This document shows positions 60,371-64,000 of a DNA stretch of 64,000 bases, one piece after another. Below the pieces are notes generated by a model. It was not told the origin of the DNA, made no database searches, and saw only the letters and a list, made by a program, of their open reading frames with translations. The position numbers and the translations under genes were made by a program. The stretch's first letter is position 1; each line of letters starts with the position of its first letter. Source of the stretch: Datisca glomerata (Eukaryota > Streptophyta > Magnoliopsida > Cucurbitales > Datiscaceae); assembly GCA_003255025.1 (NCBI GenBank), contig QANY01002976.1:186001-250000 (forward strand). The letters run 5' to 3'.

Positions 60371-61367
60371 GACTAAAATGTAAAACACACCCTACACTTT
60401 GACGAAACTATAAACTATACCCCTATACTTTTTTTCATATTCGTATACCCCTACACTTTGACTAAACTATAAAATATATCCTTCAATAACATTTTTTGGT
60501 TAAATTTAACAGAAAGTTAACTCCGTTTTGCAGTTTTCTTTCCTGCCGAAAACTTCATTATTTTCCTTCATTCCATTATTTCCCTCCATTTATCTACACT
60601 ACTTTGCCCCTATAAATAACTCTCTTCTTTCCCCTCATTTTCAAACTTTCCTTTTCACTTTCAAACTATTTTTCAGATCTGGACATAAGCTTTTTTGAAG
60701 GTATTGGTTGACAAAAAATGGCTTCCTTCTCATCTTCAAAGTCCAGTGATGAGGTAGTTTGGCAGTGCTATTGCGGATTAGTTACTCCATTAAAAATTTC
60801 ATGGAAACCAACGAATCCGAGAAGACATTTTTATGGGTGTGGAAATTTTAGAATGAGAAGAATTTGTAGGTATTTTGAGTAGGAAGATCCTCCGGTTCAT
60901 CATAATAGTAAGCATGTGATTAATAGGTTATTGAAAGACATGAATGAGTTAGAGACTAAAGTTGCAATGTATAGAAGGAGATGAATTTTGACTATGAGTT
61001 TTATTATCTTTTTATGGGTTTGGTTTCTTAACATGTAAAATTTTTTTTACAAAAGTTAACGAAAAGTGAAAGAGTAAGAAAAGTTTCATCCAAGGTAAAA
61101 GTGAGAGAGTGAGAAAAAACTACCTAACATGATTTACTTTTAACTTCCGTTAACAATCTGCTAACGTCATTAACGATCTGGTAACGCCGTTAACGGAAGT
61201 TTAGCATTGTGTGGCATGTGCCTTTTTTTATTAGTTTTGACGGAAATTCTAAGGGAAGGTTATATGTTGTAGTTTAGTCAAAGTACATGAATATAAAATT
61301 TGAAAAAAAATATAGAGATATAATTTATAGTTTCATCAAAGTAAAGAGGTATATTTTATATTTTAAT
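60371..61367 (+). mobile_element. 997-bp inverted-repeat DNA transposon carrying a GRF zinc-finger ORF
   Basis: Terminal inverted repeats of about 110 bp: the left end has ACTTTGACGAAACTATAAAC and ACTTTGACTAAACTATAAAA; the complement of the right end has ACTTTGATGAAACTATAAAT and ACTTTGACTAAACTACAACA at the same spacing. The target duplication is TAAAATATTA (60361-60370 and 61368-61377), whose 9-10 bp fits Mutator-like elements. It interrupts the LINE RNase H cleanly. The middle contains a short GRF-type zinc-finger ORF and no transposase, so it is non-autonomous. Confidence 0.82.
60718..60984 (+). pseudogene. GRF-type zinc-finger ORF in the inverted-repeat element
   Basis: Starts MASFSSSKSSDEVVWQCYCG and shows the zf-GRF pattern: C17-x-C19, TNPRRHFYGC (C41) and C50, with spacing as in the family, which binds zinc and nucleic acid. 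Codon 55 is TAG, exactly where the family has a conserved Trp before Glu-Asp (TGG to TAG is one change). After it the frame continues to a stop at 60982-60984 with NRLLKDMNELETKVAMYRRR, a short helical tail. At 88 codons it is similar to small GRF proteins that are common in plant genomes. Probably captured or element-borne; no function is inferred. Confidence 0.7.
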
Positions 61368-61439
61368 TAAAATATTACCATATCACAGATTTGTCATGAA
61401 ACCAAATATTACCTCCCGCTAATAGTCACTAATTGTGCA

Positions 61440-62225
61440 GTTCCTCTCATCTATTGGGATCTCATTCAAAGCCAAGTTTGAAAGGAGGCCTGGCCCAGTC
61501 CACTAGTCTAGGAAAAAACGGACGATATGGCCTGAGTGAACTACCCATTTAATACCCAAGAACATAGATTGAGCAGAAGCCCAAATAGCTTTCCAAATGG
61601 GAGAAGCTTACTTACTCAAAGCGCAGCCCACAGAGAAGCATACCTATCACGCAGAACCTGAGCCTAGAGGCTATGCGAACCATTCGACTGTTCCCACACC
61701 ATTTTCATAACAAGGGCTTGATTAATAGTGTCCAGGTTTTTGAAGCCCAAACCTCCTTTGCTCTTCCTTTTGCAGACAGTATTCCAATTAACCAAATGAG
61801 CTTTCCTTTGGCCCAAACTGCTACCCCAAAGAAAATTGCAGTTCAACCAATTGATATCAACTCTACCAGCAAGAGAGAAGACATGAGCCTCAAGAAAAAA
61901 GTTTTTTCCGAACTCTCCACAACATTAGAGAAAAAACTTTTAGAACCACGCCCGTTCCGTATAAGAACACCAAGGTACTTGCCCAAAGTAATTACCTTGT
62001 GAATACCAGATAAAATATCGCGCACCACATTAGAAGGAACGTTAGGCGAAAAGAAGATAGATGATTTATTAAATTGATTTTTTTGATCAGAGACTTGTTC
62101 AAAAAGATTGAGGCACTCTATGATCATCCAAATTTGACAAGTAGAAGCTTTGCAAAAAGAAGAAGATCATCCGCAAAAAAGATATGCAAAGTCTTGATAT
62201 CACCTCTAGCGACTCAAAGACTTCC
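61440..62225 (-). pseudogene. LINE reverse transcriptase end and linker
   Basis: Starts mid-RT with GDIKTLHIFFADDLLLFAKA, then QVSDQKNQFNKSSIFFSPNV, the thumb (VITLGKYLGVLIRNG), and in the next frame MNCNFLWGSSLGQRKAHLVN followed by TVCKRKSKGGLGFKNL. These follow the plant L1 ORF2 order. At least two frame changes and several stops occur. Confidence 0.8.
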
Positions 62226-63270
62226 ATACATCAAGCTACGTTTATAAACTTTAAATTTACTATCTCTAATCAAGGTAGTTTTCTTCCTATATTTGTAACT
62301 ACCCCACTTTTAACTTTTCATATATTTAAGTTGTAAGATGGCTTCTTTAGTGTTAGTCTTTTTTTAAAAAAAAATAGTTATTATTTTTATTAATAAATTC
62401 AAGGTGGCTTCATTTTTTAAATTTCAAAAAATTCTCTCTATATGCACATCAATAGATATTTATATTGAGAATATGTCAAGTTAATACGCCATGAATTAAT
62501 ACGATAATTGAATACTTACATCATTCAACAAAATACAATCAATGTAAATACTTATTGACTCCGAGAATATGATTATTAATTCATGAAGACATTACATTCA
62601 TATTAATATATTATTACCTAAAAATGAATGTTACTTTTAAAAATTACAATCATCGTAAATAGGCATTTACCATAAAATTAGAGCATGTTAATTACCTATA
62701 TGCAATTAACTGTTTACATGTAAATATGAATGAGTGAGTGGTTTTTTCTTTTTGGGAAGGAGAAAGAGAGAGAACATTTGAATTTAAATTACTAGCTAAT
62801 AATTATTTATAATATTTGAATTTAAACTCTCTATTTTTAAGCTACTAAGTCAATGTAAAAGAGGTACTATGGCACATTAAATGTTAATATTTTGGACTCA
62901 TTATGAAATTGTTAAAAATCTAACTTCTTAAAAGTCATGACAAAAATTTAATTAGGTTCTATTAGATTGTCTAGTTTTCTAATTTTCACTTTTAATTATG
63001 TTATCGAATCTCTTTACATATTTGTTGAGTCTGTTTAATATATTTATTGGACCGCAACACATTTACTGAACTCATTTGTTGAATTCTCAACATATTTATT
63101 GAATCTCACAATACCAATGTCTAGAAAACAACCCGGATGTTCTTCAAAATCATCACGAAAAACCAAAATAACTGCCTCTATGGATTTTTCTTGAAAAATT
63201 CATTTGATTTACTCTGTATTTTATTTAAATGACACTGACATCCCATTTAATTTGGCAAATGACGGAGTAT
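62226..63270. other. AT-rich intergenic region
   Basis: No gene, LTR or tandem array seen. Confidence 0.5.
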
Positions 63271-63955
63271 AGGTCTATTTTATTAAAAATGTGTTACTTT
63301 ATTGTGAAAATACAAGAATAACCTTGATCTTATTCAGCTAGATTTTCAACCCAAATCATGATAATACCGACCCGACCCTACTTTTGACAGCAGTTTTTTA
63401 GCTCCTGTGATTCCCTCTCATCATCATCCCCTGTCTTCCTCTGCCATGCTCCATCCTCATCCGCCTTACTACGTCCTCCTCCGTCATATGTCCTCCTCTG
63501 ACGGCCACTTGGATTCAATGAAAACTCCATAAGCTTTGTAATCTGGGTAACATACCTGCTCTACTACATTCAGATGGCAGTTGTAGATAGATATTTATTA
63601 GTCCTGGTTGTAGTCTTTTATTTAAATAACAAAATTTAGATTCAATACAATATGGGCCATTCTGTTGAAAATGTGTTAGCTTTATTGTGAAAAGACTAGA
63701 AGAACTTTGATATGATCCAACTAGATTTTCAACCCAAATCATAAATACTGATCCAACCCTACTTTTGACACTAGATTTTTTGGCTCCTAATTTCCCTATA
63801 TCATCCTCTGTTCTCCTCTAACCATGCTTTGTCCTCATCCGCCCTACTCATTCCTCCTCCGTCATATGTTATCCTCCCATGGTAATTTGCTGACCACTTG
63901 GACTCAATAAAAACTTTATAGCCATTATAATCTAGGTAACATACATGCTCTGCAC
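63271..63955. repeat. Diverged direct duplication, unit about 0.38 kb
   Basis: Segment 63271-63560 recurs at 63652-63955: AATGTGTTA(G)CTTTATTGTGAAAA, CTAGATTTTCAACCCAAATCAT, CCTACTTTTGACA, CCTCCTCCGTCATATGT and GGTAACATAC(C/A)TGCTCT occur in the same order. Differences are frequent, including small indels, so the duplication is old. It may continue past the window end. No ORF is supported. Confidence 0.75.
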
Positions 63956-64000
63956 TATAAGAAAATCCTCTATTAATAACATTGGATTATCGCATTTTTA

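Larger units (their letters stand above)
59985..62225 (-). mobile_element. LINE (L1-like) relic, 5'-truncated and split
   Basis: In element orientation the RT end lies at 62225-61850, a zinc-finger/linker region at 61846-61480, and RNase H at 61440-61378 continuing at 60360-60005. Motifs: FFADDLLLFAKA (the catalytic FADD), LGKYLGVLIRNGRGSKSFF, NFLWGSSLGQRKAHLVNW, SKGGLGFKNLDTINQALVMK, then NYRETNQVANGLAHLG of the plant LINE RNase H. All earlier ORF2 parts and ORF1 are missing. The inverted-repeat element at 60371-61367 interrupts the RNase H. Frames change several times. Confidence 0.82.

Overview
The window is eukaryotic and looks like an AT-rich plant (probably dicot) genome. It holds one intact-looking split host gene with GT-AG introns, and almost everything else is nested plant transposons: Ty3/gypsy (Tat-like and chromovirus-like), Ty1/copia, LINE, CACTA-like and Mutator-like elements. 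No tRNA, rRNA, CRISPR array or bacterial operon was seen. Species cannot be named from the sequence. | Layout. (1) 1-3,080: AT-rich DNA with short repeats, including an inverted array of 21-bp units (1.5-2.5 kb) and a short telomere-like tract. (2) 3,161-6,111, minus strand: a five-exon GDSL esterase/lipase gene, 366 codons, with all catalytic blocks present. (3) 6,834-21,297: element G1, a degraded Tat-type gypsy retrotransposon with 5-bp target duplication ATTAC, two RNase H domains, a 56-bp tandem array and a degraded antisense gene. It is interrupted by a truncated copia-type LTR (C) and by a short internally deleted copia element (B1). (4) 21,703-36,632: copia element A (plus strand, duplication TTTCT), broken by other material: an old minus-strand copia fragment (F), a second internally deleted element (B2), a gypsy LTR-gag fragment (E) and two unassigned blocks. 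(5) 37,284-56,873: copia element D (minus strand), related to A. Its reverse transcriptase is split by gypsy element G2 (38,455-47,932, duplication AAGTT) and its integrase by a 5.8-kb CACTA-like element (48,996-54,786) carrying pieces of two different plant hydrolase genes with introns. (6) 59,985-62,225: 5'-truncated LINE (minus strand) split by a 1.0-kb terminal-inverted-repeat element that carries a GRF zinc-finger ORF. (7) 62.2-64 kb: AT-rich DNA with a diverged 0.38-kb direct duplication. | How it fits together. The GDSL gene is the only convincing host gene; its promoter lies about 0.66 kb from the G1 LTR. The transposons form a readable stratigraphy: hosts A, D, G1 and the LINE are older than what sits inside them. 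Most transposon ORFs carry stops or frameshifts. The points most worth follow-up are the CACTA-like element with two captured gene fragments, the two copies of the same internally deleted copia element, the spliced antisense gene of G1, and the GRF-carrying inverted-repeat element.
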